Shown here: positions 37,800 to 46,646 of the stretch, one piece after another
Layout of the letters: each line of letters starts with the position of its first letter
Numbering within the stretch: position 1 is the stretch's first letter
Source: Marinobacter salinus
Lineage (GTDB): Bacteria > Pseudomonadota > Gammaproteobacteria > Pseudomonadales > Oleiphilaceae
Direction of reading: 5' to 3'
DNA: 64,000 bases
Assembly: GCF_001854125.1 (NCBI RefSeq)
Contig: NZ_CP017715.1
Location: forward strand, 310,001 to 374,000
Translations under genes and position numbers: made by a program
Notes under the pieces: generated by a model
Seen by the model: only the letters and a program-made list of their open reading frames with translations
What the model was told of the DNA's origin: nothing
Database searches by the model: none

Positions 37800-38774
37800 A
37801 TGAGACTTATTACCGCACACCAATTCCGTCGATGGTTATTCAGTGCTGTCGCCCTTGTCCTGCCCGCCCTTTCGCAGGCAGCAACCGAGATCAATATCGG
37901 CGTACAGCCTGCCACTCAGCCTATATACATCGCGAAAGCTGCTGGCTATCTCGCGCCAATTGAAGAAAAACATGATGTTTCCTTTGTCCTCCACAGCTTT
38001 TCGTACGGCGCGCCAGAAAATCAGGCACTAGCGACCGGCGCTCTGGATTTGGCATCGGCAGGTATGGGCCCGGCAATTGTCGCTGCAGCGCGACTTCCAG
38101 CCCAGCTATTGGGCATCACAATTCTTGAACAGACAGCCATAATCGTCCCTGCAGATTCTGCAATTGCCTCTGTTTCAGACCTGAGAGGCAAGAAGGTTGC
38201 CTATCCGGGGAAAGGCTCCCAGCAATATCCTCTGCTCGTTAAAGCTTTAGCGGATGCAGGTATGACCATTCAGGACGTACAACTTTTCAAGACGAAAGGG
38301 TCGGACGTAACACAATTGGTAACCCAGAACGACGTCGATGCAGGCATTACCTGGGACCCCCATGTTTCAAAAGCACTAGCTTCGGGCGATGCAAAAGTAT
38401 TGCTAAAAGCTGAGTCCATCTTGCCCCTTAAATCAGGGCATTATATTGGCAATGGCTTCTATGGTCGTAATGAGTTTATCGAAAATAATGGTCCTCTGGT
38501 TCAAGACGTCATGATTGCACTGGTCAAAGCGATTCAGCTCATCCAGAGCGAGCCGGAAACTGCCATTGCCATGTGGAGCGAGGAAATTGGTTTTCCCGCA
38601 GAGGTTATCTCGTTTTCCTTGAACGAAAAGATCTCGGTCTATGATCCCGATGTGGTGCCAGGTAACGATACGATTACGACCTACACCCGTTTTCTGAAGG
38701 ACGCGAAAATCCTGATGGAGGATGACACGCCGAAGGTCAATTCTACGTTCGCAATCAAGGCTTTGGCGGACTAA
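37800..38774 (+). CDS. ABC transporter substrate-binding protein (SsuA/NMT1-like)
   Basis: 324 aa with a Sec signal peptide (cleavage near SQA-ATE, residue 27). The fold is that of nitrate/sulfonate/taurine binding proteins: INIGVQPATQPIYIAKAAGY (about 31-50), GALDLASAGMGPAIVAAA and the hinge KKVAYPGKGSQQYPLLVKAL. TGG-AGAAG precedes the start. A strong hairpin after its stop separates it from the permease gene, typical where more binding protein than permease is made. The ligand is unknown; the following amidase and TauE/SafE genes hint at an amide and possibly a sulfonate. Confidence 0.88.
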   Translation: MRLITAHQFRRWLFSAVALVLPALSQAATEINIGVQPATQPIYIAKAAGYLAPIEEKHDVSFVLHSFSYGAPENQALATGALDLASAGMGPAIVAAARLPAQLLGITILEQTAIIVPADSAIASVSDLRGKKVAYPGKGSQQYPLLVKALADAGMTIQDVQLFKTKGSDVTQLVTQNDVDAGITWDPHVSKALASGDAKVLLKAESILPLKSGHYIGNGFYGRNEFIENNGPLVQDVMIALVKAIQLIQSEPETAIAMWSEEIGFPAEVISFSLNEKISVYDPDVVPGNDTITTYTRFLKDAKILMEDDTPKVNSTFAIKALAD

Positions 38775-38788
38775 ATCTCAATCCTTAT

Positions 38789-38823
38789 CGCCGGTGGTGC
38801 CCTCTGGACCGGCATCACCGGCG
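38789..38823 (+). terminator. Intercistronic hairpin (attenuator) after the binding-protein gene
   Basis: CGCCGGTGGTGCC (38789-38801) pairs with GGCATCACCGGCG (38811-38823) with one G-T pair and a nine-base loop. There is no good T-tract, so partial termination or RNA protection is more likely than a full stop. Confidence 0.6.
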
Positions 38824-38871
38824 GCAATCGGCTTTCCTTGTTGTTTTAACTCTGAAACAGGATGACCCTAA

Positions 38872-39639
38872 ATGGTCAATTTACGAAACCAGATGCAGGG
38901 TATTGTCCCCTATTTCTTGGCGGGCCTTGCGATTATCGTCGTTTGGCAGGGCGCTATCGAAATTCTGAATCCTAGCGCCGCTATTTTACCTACGCCCGGC
39001 GCTACGGCGAGCACGCTTTGGACACTGATCGCGACAGGTGAACTTTTTACCCATGTGTTCGCCAGTTTGTCACGAGTATTGTCTGCGTGGGCGCTGGCCG
39101 CAATTATTGCAATTCCATTGGGACTGATTCAGGGCTCTAATCGCCGCTTCGAAAGTGTTTTTGACCCTGTCGTTGAGCTCTTTCGTCCGATTTCCCCTTT
39201 GGCCTGGATTCCCCTGGCGATTCTATGGTTCGGCATAGGCGAATCAGGCAAGATTTTCATCATTTTTATTGCGACGTTTTTTCCGATTTTGCTCAATACC
39301 GTGTCGGGGGTTAAGGCTGTCGATCCGGTGATGATCCGGGCGGGCCGGATACTCGGCTGTGATACTTCCCTGAAATTATTCCTCAAGGTCATTCTGCCCG
39401 CAGCGATGCCAACTATTTTGGTGGGGTTGCGGATTGCTTTTGGTACTGGTTGGGCTGCAATTATTGCCGCCGAGCTGGTTGCGGCACAGGAGGGGCTTGG
39501 GTTTCTCATTTCCGACGGAATGGAAATACTGCGTTCTGACCTGGTTTTGGCAGGGATGGTGGTGATCGGGATCTTAGGTGTGATGATTGACTCGGTTTTC
39601 CGTCTGATTGGTCGCAAAGTGAACTGGGGAGCACAGTGA
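38872..39639 (+). CDS. ABC transporter permease (SsuC/TauC-like)
   Basis: 255 aa, about six membrane helices. The binding-protein-dependent transport motif with ATP-ase coupling loop is seen in DPVMIRAGRILGCDTSLKLF and AELVAAQEGLGFLISDG, both typical of SsuC/TauC permeases. It forms the channel for import through the inner membrane. The stop overlaps the ATPase start by four bases. Confidence 0.9.
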   Translation: MVNLRNQMQGIVPYFLAGLAIIVVWQGAIEILNPSAAILPTPGATASTLWTLIATGELFTHVFASLSRVLSAWALAAIIAIPLGLIQGSNRRFESVFDPVVELFRPISPLAWIPLAILWFGIGESGKIFIIFIATFFPILLNTVSGVKAVDPVMIRAGRILGCDTSLKLFLKVILPAAMPTILVGLRIAFGTGWAAIIAAELVAAQEGLGFLISDGMEILRSDLVLAGMVVIGILGVMIDSVFRLIGRKVNWGAQ

Positions 39640-40466
39640 TGACAACGATATTTGATAAAACGAACAGCAAAGCAAAAGGGATTCGGATCAAGAATGTAAG
39701 TAAGATCTTTTTCCCCGAAAATGATGAGCCTGTCGAAGCGCTGAAACCCGTCAATCTTGATATCCATCCGGGGGAATTTGTGGCGGTTATCGGTCCCTCA
39801 GGCTGCGGGAAAAGTACCTTGCTCAACATCGTCGCGGGTTTTGAACAGGCCACAGCGGGCAGTGTGTTGGTGGATGGCGAGAAAGTGAATAAACCCGATA
39901 TCGACCGTGGCATGGTCTTTCAGCAATACGCACTGTTCCCCTGGTTGAACGTTCAGGAAAATGTGGAGTTTGGGCTTAAGCAGCTGAATGTCCCCGTCAA
40001 TGAACGGGCTGAAATCGTCACATCTTTCCTGAAGTTGGTGGGTTTGCAGGATTTTGCCAATGCCCGTATCGATTCATTGTCCGGGGGAATGAAGCAGAGA
40101 GTGGCGCTGGCGCGGGTCTTTTGCACGAACCCTTCGATTATTCTCATGGATGAGCCTTTTGGAGCACTGGATGCGCTAACCCGAAGCATGCTGCAGAAAG
40201 AGCTTTTATCGATCTGGCAGGAGTACGAAAAGACGGTCATGCTGATTACACACTCGGTTCAGGAAGCCTTGGTGCTGGCCAACCGGGTCGTTGTGATTAC
40301 AAGCCGTCCTGGACGGGTAAAACTCAATATCAAAGTAGACCTACCCTATCCCCGAGATCCCAAGTCAATGGCATTCCGCGAGCTCGAGTCCGATATTTTG
40401 GATCAGCTGACTGACGAAATCGCCAAGTCTTACGGTGGTCAATCCCAGGTGTTAATGGCGGATTGA
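39636..40466 (+). CDS. ABC transporter ATP-binding protein (SsuB/TauB-like)
   Basis: 276 aa. Walker A GPSGCGKST (about 52-60), Q-loop VFQQYALFPW, ABC signature LSGGMKQRV, Walker B ILMDEPFGALD and the switch His in LITHSVQEA. The set is complete, so the ATPase should work. It energises import by the permease encoded just before it. The amidase gene follows after a single base. Confidence 0.93.
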   Translation: MMTTIFDKTNSKAKGIRIKNVSKIFFPENDEPVEALKPVNLDIHPGEFVAVIGPSGCGKSTLLNIVAGFEQATAGSVLVDGEKVNKPDIDRGMVFQQYALFPWLNVQENVEFGLKQLNVPVNERAEIVTSFLKLVGLQDFANARIDSLSGGMKQRVALARVFCTNPSIILMDEPFGALDALTRSMLQKELLSIWQEYEKTVMLITHSVQEALVLANRVVVITSRPGRVKLNIKVDLPYPRDPKSMAFRELESDILDQLTDEIAKSYGGQSQVLMAD

Positions 40467-40467
40467 T

Positions 40468-41745
40468 ATGACAATACTGAACAAGTTTTACAGGCCTCTT
40501 ACCGCAGCCTCTACTCAGATTGAACTCAGGAAGCAGACCCAGAAGGTTGTTCGGCAGATCGAGGGATCAGAGTTAGATGCCTTCTCCTGGATTCAGCAAA
40601 CACCGCCTGCTCTTCAGGGCGATGATATGGCTGATCAATTGCTCGAGCGTCCTTTAGTCGGGCTGCCGATTGCCGTAAAGGAAGTGATTGATGTTGCCGG
40701 TGCGCCGATTAGCTACGGATGCGATGCCTTTGCAGGGCGAGTTGCGGTTTCAAACGCGGAGGTCGTCACAAAATTAGAAGTCTTGGGTGCGCAGGTCATA
40801 GGTATAACTCGATCAACTGAAATGGCCATTGCCAGGGAAACCACAACCCGTAATCCTTGGTCTCCCCATCACAGTCCCGGGGCCTCTTCCAGCGGGTCCG
40901 CTGCCGCTGTGGGGGCCGGATTGGTTCCTTTTGCTCTGGGAACCCAAACGATTGGTTCGGTCATTCGTCCAGCTGCCTATTGTGGAGTGATAGGTTTTAA
41001 ACCTTCGATTGGGACCGGCTCTCTCTCCGGAATTCTCTCTCTGAGCCCTACCCTGGACCACGTCGGATTTTTTTCGGACTCGCTGGAGCGCATGACGGAG
41101 ATCATGTCGCTTATGTTTCCGAGCATGCCGCCATCGCTAGGGGTGAGTCCTCGGTTCGTATTTATCGAGCCGTGGTTTGAATGTGCTGGGCTTGAACCTC
41201 TTTTTGCTAAACAGCGTTGCCTCGAAGCTGCCTGCGCCAAGTCGGGTTTGGATTGGGTGGAAAAGTCCTTGGATCTCGATCTGATCACGCACGATGCCAT
41301 GGTGGTGAATACCATTCTGTGTTTTGAGATGTTCAAGAACTGGGGCTACCCGTTACTGAATCATCCAGACGTCAGCGATGAGCTGAAAAGCTTCCTCCGG
41401 CTAGGTGAGGAGATTACACCCGCTGAGTATGAGGCGTGCCTGAAGTCACGCCTGGAAATGATTGAGCTTATCGAAGGGCAATTGGACGAAGGTGATATTA
41501 TCGTTTTTCCCTCGGTTCTAGGGTTGCCTCCAAAATTAGGGCAGGGCACTGGCTCAAGGGACCCGCAACGGCTTTGGACCTTGCTGGGGATGCCAGCGCT
41601 AAACCTTCCTGTCGGTTGGGATAAGGGCTTTCCACTCAACCTCCAGCTGATAGCACGTCGCGGTGAAGACCGACAATTGCTGGCAGCTGCACGGGTGGTC
41701 AGTTGTCTTGTTGGACAAACGACTCCAGCTGCCTTCACCACATGA
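40468..41745 (+). CDS. Amidase-signature enzyme
   Basis: 425 aa, slightly short for the family. The catalytic triad can be placed: Lys71 in IAVKEVIDV, a cis-Ser in PGASSSGSAAA (about 140-142) and the nucleophile Ser164 in TIGSVIRPA. The last motif differs from the canonical DTGGSIR: Asp is Gln and the first Gly is Ile. Amidases of this group hydrolyse amide bonds of diverse substrates. It is in an operon with an ABC importer and a TauE/SafE exporter, so it probably splits an imported amide in the cytoplasm. The stop overlaps the next start. Confidence 0.85.
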   Translation: MTILNKFYRPLTAASTQIELRKQTQKVVRQIEGSELDAFSWIQQTPPALQGDDMADQLLERPLVGLPIAVKEVIDVAGAPISYGCDAFAGRVAVSNAEVVTKLEVLGAQVIGITRSTEMAIARETTTRNPWSPHHSPGASSSGSAAAVGAGLVPFALGTQTIGSVIRPAAYCGVIGFKPSIGTGSLSGILSLSPTLDHVGFFSDSLERMTEIMSLMFPSMPPSLGVSPRFVFIEPWFECAGLEPLFAKQRCLEAACAKSGLDWVEKSLDLDLITHDAMVVNTILCFEMFKNWGYPLLNHPDVSDELKSFLRLGEEITPAEYEACLKSRLEMIELIEGQLDEGDIIVFPSVLGLPPKLGQGTGSRDPQRLWTLLGMPALNLPVGWDKGFPLNLQLIARRGEDRQLLAAARVVSCLVGQTTPAAFTT

Positions 41746-42515
41746 TAGCGCCAGACCTATTGATGCTGTTTCTGGCGGCAACAGTATTCTTCGCTTCGCT
41801 CGTGCGTACGGCCACGGGGTTTGGCTTTGCATTACTGGCTGTGCCCATGATGGGGCTGGTGCTGGAGCCGACTAGCGCTGTCGGAATCAGCGTTATTTTC
41901 CAGATTGTTAGTGGCGTTCCCATTGCTGTTCAGGGGCTCTCCCGTGACGAGTGGTATTATGCCCTGAAGCTGGTTGGCGTAGCGCTAATCGGCCTATTCC
42001 CGGGGCTCATTGTTTTGCTGGTCTTACCGCCAGTGTTTGCGCGAGCTATGCTAGTGGCGTCAGTATTACTGGCCCTGATCTTCATTGCGCGGCGAGTGGC
42101 CTTCAAGGCCAAGCTATCGTTCTCTCAGTGGGCTGGCATCGGCTTGTGCGCAGGCTTCATGCAAGGCGTTGCCGGGGCCTCGGGGCCACCAATCTTGGCG
42201 GCTTTGCATGCGGATGTCTCCATTGGTATTGCATCAAAGCGACGCATAATGGCTCTATTCTTTGTATTTGCAGGTTTGCTCGCAATACCACCGATAATGC
42301 TCAACTTCCCGGAAGAGTTGCTTGAGTGGAAGTTCTTGGGCGCGTTGTTTCTCGCAATGCTTATTGGAATTGCGGCAGGTCAACAGTTGTTCTCCCGAAT
42401 GGATGCGAATCACTTCCATCGGGCGACGGTTGTGTTGCTTGTCGTCTCACTCGGCCTGGCGTGCTATCCATTGATTCGCGATCTGGGCCATTTGACTGGC
42501 ATATTGATCGAATAA
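41742..42515 (+). CDS. TauE/SafE-family membrane exporter
   Basis: 257 aa from ATG 41742, which overlaps the amidase stop (ATGA). About eight membrane helices in two halves, with the TauE/SafE pattern ATGFGFALLAVPMMGLVL (about 24-41) and FMQGVAGASGPPILAALH in the second repeat. The family includes exporters of sulfite and sulfoacetate, but many members transport other anions. Its place between amidase and regulator suggests that it exports a product of the pathway. Confidence 0.85.
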   Translation: MIAPDLLMLFLAATVFFASLVRTATGFGFALLAVPMMGLVLEPTSAVGISVIFQIVSGVPIAVQGLSRDEWYYALKLVGVALIGLFPGLIVLLVLPPVFARAMLVASVLLALIFIARRVAFKAKLSFSQWAGIGLCAGFMQGVAGASGPPILAALHADVSIGIASKRRIMALFFVFAGLLAIPPIMLNFPEELLEWKFLGALFLAMLIGIAAGQQLFSRMDANHFHRATVVLLVVSLGLACYPLIRDLGHLTGILIE

Positions 42516-42530
42516 CGGGAGAAGCTGGCA

Positions 42531-43286
42531 TTGAGCTCTGCTATTGAACGCGCGTTTACTATTCTCGAGTGTTTCGGAAAAAACCAGAAGCCACTTCGTC
42601 TTGCAGATGTAGTTGATGATCTAGGCTTGCCTAAACAGACGGTGCACCGGCTCATCAAACAGCTAGAGGGCATGGACTTGCTGGAGCGAGATATCCAACC
42701 GGAAAAATTCAGGCTTGGGACTCGCATGCGTACCTTGGGTATCGCATCTATTGTTTCGCAAAATCAAACCGCATTTACACGAGCCATTCTTGAAGATCTG
42801 AAGAATCGTTTTGAAGAGACCGTTAACGTCGGTGTGTTAGACAATGGTGAAGTTCTCTACATCGATCGTGTTGAGTGCCATTGGCCGTTGCGTGTTCAAC
42901 TTAGTCCGGGCAGCAAGGTGAAGGTGCACTGCACTGCAATCGGCAAGTTATTGCTGGCACATCTTCCTGAGCCTCAGTTTGCAGTCACTCTTCGCAATTT
43001 GACCTTAGAGAAGTATACGCAGAACACCATCGTCGATGTGGTAGCACTGGAGGCGGAATGTAAAAAGATCCGGGCACAGGGCTACTCCGAAAATATAGGG
43101 GAAGACCTGCAAGGGCTGGTGGCACTGGCTGTGCCAGTTTATGGTGAGGGTGGAAAGGTCATCGCCGGGATTGCTGTCCATGCGCCAGAGGCGCGGACGA
43201 GCCTAAAAACAATGCACTTCCACCTGGGTGCACTGACCGATGCGGCCGCGAGATTGGGGGCTGCACTTACTGCTGGAAATTCTTGA
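42531..43286 (+). CDS. IclR-family transcriptional regulator
   Basis: 251 aa from TTG 42531, with GGGAGAAG eight bases upstream. N-terminal winged helix: RAFTILECFGKNQKPLRL then LGLPKQTVHRLIKQLE (about 32-47). The C-terminal effector domain (about 75-245) has LSPGSKVKVHCTAIGKLLLA and GEDLQGLVALAVPVYG, both typical. It is the last gene of the ABC/amidase cluster, co-directional with it, and probably controls it through the dyad near 37704-37731. Confidence 0.92.
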   Translation: MSSAIERAFTILECFGKNQKPLRLADVVDDLGLPKQTVHRLIKQLEGMDLLERDIQPEKFRLGTRMRTLGIASIVSQNQTAFTRAILEDLKNRFEETVNVGVLDNGEVLYIDRVECHWPLRVQLSPGSKVKVHCTAIGKLLLAHLPEPQFAVTLRNLTLEKYTQNTIVDVVALEAECKKIRAQGYSENIGEDLQGLVALAVPVYGEGGKVIAGIAVHAPEARTSLKTMHFHLGALTDAAARLGAALTAGNS

Positions 43287-43328
43287 TGGTTATGCGGCGT
43301 CATCATTTTTGGAGGTTAACTCAGTACT

Positions 43329-44006
43329 ATGAAAGATCACATAGTAATACTGACGGGCGCTGGCATCAGCGCTGAAAGCGGCCTCTCCACCTTCCGTGAC
43401 AACGGCGGTCTGTGGGAGGAACACAGTGTTTACGATGTGGCCACGCCAGAAGCCTTTGCCCGTAACCAGGAGCTGGTGCTGCGGTTCTACAATGATCGCC
43501 GGCGCCAGCTCGAATCGGCGCAGCCCAACCAGGCGCATCGTCTTCTGGCGGAACTGGAAGCCCGCTACCGTGTGACCATTGTGACCCAGAATGTCGACGA
43601 CCTGCATGAACGGGGTGGATCCAGCAATGTGATTCACCTCCATGGCGAACTCACCAAAGCTCGCAGCTCCCGGCACGCGGAACTGGTCTATGACATTGGT
43701 TACCGGGATATCCAGCCCGGTGAGACCTGTGAACGGGGAGCTCAGCTCCGTCCCCATATCGTCTGGTTCGGTGAGGAGGTGCCGATGCTGGATGCCGCAG
43801 CAGACATGGTGCGCACTGCAGACCACCTACTGATCGTTGGAACCTCGCTTCAGGTATACCCGGCTGCGGGTCTTGTCTATGAAGTGGAGCCGGGCGTTCC
43901 AATTACTGTCGTCGATCCAGCTCAGTCAGCCCCTGTGCCGAGGGCCCGCGTAATCCGAAAAGGTGCTGGTGAAGGTGTTCTGGAGTGGGTTCAAAGCCTG
44001 GTGTGA
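43329..44006 (+). CDS. Sirtuin NAD-dependent deacylase, zinc-cysteine-free
   Basis: 225 aa. NAD motifs GAGISAESGLSTFRD (10-24) and TQNVDDLHERG (86-96) with catalytic His105 in IHLHGEL. The Tyr54-x-x-Arg57 pair (FYNDRR) marks class III sirtuins, which remove succinyl or malonyl groups. The four zinc cysteines (two CxxC) of CobB are missing: the stretch after HGEL reads KARSSRHAELVYD and has a single Cys. The site looks otherwise complete. GGAGG is 13 bases from the start, farther than normal. It converges on the ABC1 kinase gene with an 7-bp gap. Confidence 0.9.
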   Translation: MKDHIVILTGAGISAESGLSTFRDNGGLWEEHSVYDVATPEAFARNQELVLRFYNDRRRQLESAQPNQAHRLLAELEARYRVTIVTQNVDDLHERGGSSNVIHLHGELTKARSSRHAELVYDIGYRDIQPGETCERGAQLRPHIVWFGEEVPMLDAAADMVRTADHLLIVGTSLQVYPAAGLVYEVEPGVPITVVDPAQSAPVPRARVIRKGAGEGVLEWVQSLV

Positions 44007-44013
44007 ATACTAA

Positions 44014-45324
44014 CTACTCCCCAAGCCCGAGATATTTCTCCAGTTCATCCCGAAACGCCGCCTGAACCCCCAACCGTTTCAGCATCCAGTAATGCCCGGC
44101 AATCATCCGGTCAATGAAGATGCTTTCTACCGGCGGCTTGAAGTACTCCAGGTACTTGAACACTGTGCTTGTCTTGGCCGCCACATGCTTGTGGATGTCC
44201 GACTCCGCGAAATCGTAGGGTTCCTCCTGATTGAAGGGCAAGATCAGAATGTCCCGCCACATCGCATAGTAGGCCTCGTCCACGGCCGGTTGACTTTCTA
44301 CCCGCGCGCCCAGGTCAATCAGGTGACGGTCAAGGGCCTCGTAATCTTCCTCCAGGGCTGCAATGAGCGCCTTCCGGTAGGCGTCGACGATCTCTGGTTT
44401 CAGTTTTTTCACGCAGCCGAAGTCGTACATGATGATCGAGCCGTCGGGGCGGTAGGCAAAGTTGCCAGCGTGGGGGTCGCCATGGATGCATTGAAAGCGA
44501 AACAGCTGATCTGCCATGGTAGTGAAAATCCTGTGGCCGATCAGGTTGATGGTTTTCTGGTCGTATTGCTCTGGTGTGACGTCGCTGACATGGTCACCCT
44601 CCACCAGTTCCAGCGTAAGAACCCGGCGGGTTGAGTGGCTCTGGATGACCTCGGGGATTATCACCCAGTTGTCATTCTCGTGAAACTTCCTGAACAGCCT
44701 GAGATTCTCGGCTTCGTTCTCGTAATCGAGCTCTTCCTTGAGACGCATCCGAATCTCGCCGAACAGCTGGTCAACCGTTTCCTTGGGCATTTTCAGCAAT
44801 CCGCCGAGCTTCAAGGCCATTCTGAGCTGCTTCAGGTCCGAATCGCAGGACTCGTCGACGCCGGGGTATTGCACTTTGACGATCACATCGGTGCCGTCAA
44901 AGAGCCTGGCCCGGTGTACCTGACCGATGGAGGCTGCTGCGTAAGGCGTTTCCTGCAGGTATTCAAAAAGCTCGGAAACAGGTTTGCCCAGTTCCGATTC
45001 GATCTGGCGGACAATGACCTCAAAAGGCATGGGTGGTGCTTCTTTCTGAAGCTTTTGAAGGGCATCAGAGAACTCTTTCGGCAAAAAGTCCTGGGTTTGT
45101 GACGCAATCTGCCCCACCTTCATGACCGCACCCTTCAGCTCGCCAAGGGTGTCTGCTATCTGGCCAGCCATACGCGTGTAACTTTCACTCTGGGCACCTT
45201 CATCGTTTTCGGTGCGGAAAATGCGACGCGCCCGCTGGCCGGCGTATTGCCCGGCCACAGAAGCCGTCATGCCAGCGAGTTTGAGGAATCGTCCACTGCG
45301 GGAAGTAACCGGTTTTTTTGCCAT
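44014..45324 (-). CDS. ABC1/UbiB-like atypical kinase
   Basis: 436 aa. The ABC1 (AarF/UbiB/COQ8) family is seen in the KxGQ motif AVMKVGQIASQ (about 65-75), the Ala-rich loop YAAASIGQVHRA (about 127-138), the Lys in VIVKVQYPG and the HGDPHAGNF catalytic loop with the later metal-binding Asp in IMYDFGCV. Members support ubiquinone synthesis or lipid metabolism. UbiB itself has two C-terminal membrane helices; none is clear here, so this is a second, non-UbiB type. It stands as a single gene. Confidence 0.9.
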   Translation of the reverse strand: MAKKPVTSRSGRFLKLAGMTASVAGQYAGQRARRIFRTENDEGAQSESYTRMAGQIADTLGELKGAVMKVGQIASQTQDFLPKEFSDALQKLQKEAPPMPFEVIVRQIESELGKPVSELFEYLQETPYAAASIGQVHRARLFDGTDVIVKVQYPGVDESCDSDLKQLRMALKLGGLLKMPKETVDQLFGEIRMRLKEELDYENEAENLRLFRKFHENDNWVIIPEVIQSHSTRRVLTLELVEGDHVSDVTPEQYDQKTINLIGHRIFTTMADQLFRFQCIHGDPHAGNFAYRPDGSIIMYDFGCVKKLKPEIVDAYRKALIAALEEDYEALDRHLIDLGARVESQPAVDEAYYAMWRDILILPFNQEEPYDFAESDIHKHVAAKTSTVFKYLEYFKPPVESIFIDRMIAGHYWMLKRLGVQAAFRDELEKYLGLGE

Positions 45325-45371
45325 GCCAGATGTACGTCCTCAACCGGAGATGGGTTTGCTGGTGCTGAACG

Positions 45372-46034
45372 TTAAACTACTTTGGTTCCGACGACCAGCA
45401 GGTCTTCCAGTTCCAGTGAGAGTGTTTGGCCGGGCTGGAGCGGGCCAACGCCCTTGGGCGTTCCGGTCAGAATCACATCGCCCGGTAACAGCGTGAAATG
45501 GCTGCTGATGTGGGCGATCAACGGAACGATGGGGTTAAGCATGTCTCTGGTATTGCCGGTTTGTTGACGATGGCCATCAATATCCAGGTTGAAATGGATG
45601 TTGTCCCTGCCAAGCTTCTCCGCGGCGACAAAAGGTGATAACGGGCAGGCACCGTCAAAAGCCTTCGCCCGCTCCCAGGGCTGGCCTTTCTTTTTCAGTT
45701 CGCTCTGGACGTCCCGCAGGGTGAGATCGAGTGCCAGGCCATAACCAAGAATCGCGGCTTCTGCTTCGCTGGCAGAGGCGTGGGTCAGTGGTCGGCCAAT
45801 CAGAACGGCCAGCTCGGTTTCAAAGTGTACGCTGCCCTGGTCGCGGGGCAGGTCAATGGGGCGGGTAATGTGCACCGCTGCTGTTGCAGGCTTGATGAAC
45901 AGCAGCGGCTCATCCGGAACCGGGTTGTTGAGTTCGAGCGCGTGTTCTGCGTAGTTCCGGCCAATGCAGACAATCTTGCCGAGCGGAAGGTGCACCGGAG
46001 TGCCATCTTTCCAGTGGTGTTGGTAGTCTTGCAT
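45372..46034 (-). CDS. Fumarylacetoacetate hydrolase-family protein
   Basis: 220 aa, the FAH fold: IVCIGRNYAEHALEL (about 21-35), metal-binding Glu residues in HFETELAVLIG (about 70-80) and the C-terminal DVILTGTPKGVGPLQPG (about 188-204). Small members are acylpyruvases, oxaloacetate decarboxylases or 2-hydroxyhepta-dienedioate isomerases; the exact substrate cannot be set. It is 24 bp downstream of apt and probably transcribed with it. Confidence 0.88.
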   Translation of the reverse strand: MQDYQHHWKDGTPVHLPLGKIVCIGRNYAEHALELNNPVPDEPLLFIKPATAAVHITRPIDLPRDQGSVHFETELAVLIGRPLTHASASEAEAAILGYGLALDLTLRDVQSELKKKGQPWERAKAFDGACPLSPFVAAEKLGRDNIHFNLDIDGHRQQTGNTRDMLNPIVPLIAHISSHFTLLPGDVILTGTPKGVGPLQPGQTLSLELEDLLVVGTKVV

Positions 46035-46058
46035 AGCCGCCTCCTGTTTGCGGTGGGA

Positions 46059-46601
46059 TTACTCCCCTTTGAACGAGCAGACAGTATAAACCTGAAGCCC
46101 TTCGTCCTGCAGCTTCCGGGAGCCACCCAGATCGGGAAGATCAATCATTGCCGCAACCTCCACTATCTCAGCGCCGATGCGTCGGATCAGTCGGGCCGCA
46201 GCCAGCATGGTGCCGCCGGTGGCAATCAGATCATCTACCAGAACCACCTTGTCGCCTGGTTTAAACGCATCTTTGTGCAGTTCAACGGAGGCGGTGCCGT
46301 ACTCAAGCTCATAGTCTTCGACCAGCGTATCGAAGGGCAGCTTGCCCTTTTTCCGAACCAGGACAAGAGAGGCGTTGAGCTCGTAGGCCAGGGCGGACCC
46401 GATAATGAAGCCGCGGGCATCGACCGCTGCAACGGCATCGATCTCATGGCCGTGATAGCGGTGAACAAAGGCATCGATCAGCTTTCGGAACGCCGTTTTG
46501 TCCTGAAGGACCGTCGTAATATCCCGGAAGGCTACGCCGGGCTTTGGCCAATCCGGTACGGTGCGAATCGCTTTTTTGATGCTTTGAGAAAAATAATCCA
46601 T
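46059..46601 (-). CDS. apt: Adenine phosphoribosyltransferase
   Basis: 180 aa from ATG 46601; ATG 46619 is possible but lies right after a hairpin and lacks a ribosome site. It makes AMP from adenine and PRPP. Motifs: [18 protein letters not shown] (about 12-29) and the PRPP site [17 protein letters not shown] (about 123-139). It follows a purine permease gene by 30 bp, so adenine uptake and salvage are co-expressed. Confidence 0.95.
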   Translation of the reverse strand: MDYFSQSIKKAIRTVPDWPKPGVAFRDITTVLQDKTAFRKLIDAFVHRYHGHEIDAVAAVDARGFIIGSALAYELNASLVLVRKKGKLPFDTLVEDYELEYGTASVELHKDAFKPGDKVVLVDDLIATGGTMLAAARLIRRIGAEIVEVAAMIDLPDLGGSRKLQDEGLQVYTVCSFKGE

Positions 46602-46620
46602 GACAGATCCGGTGATCATT

Positions 46621-46646
46621 CTGGATGCGGCTCAGGCCGCATCCAG
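46621..46646 (-). promoter_or_regulatory. Hairpin over the permease stop, before apt
   Basis: CTGGATGCGGC (46621-46631) and GCCGCATCCAG (46636-46646) form a perfect 11-pair stem. The permease stop TGA lies in the loop and the apt start region begins just after the hairpin. No T-tract follows. It may uncouple or limit apt translation, or protect the RNA. Confidence 0.5.
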
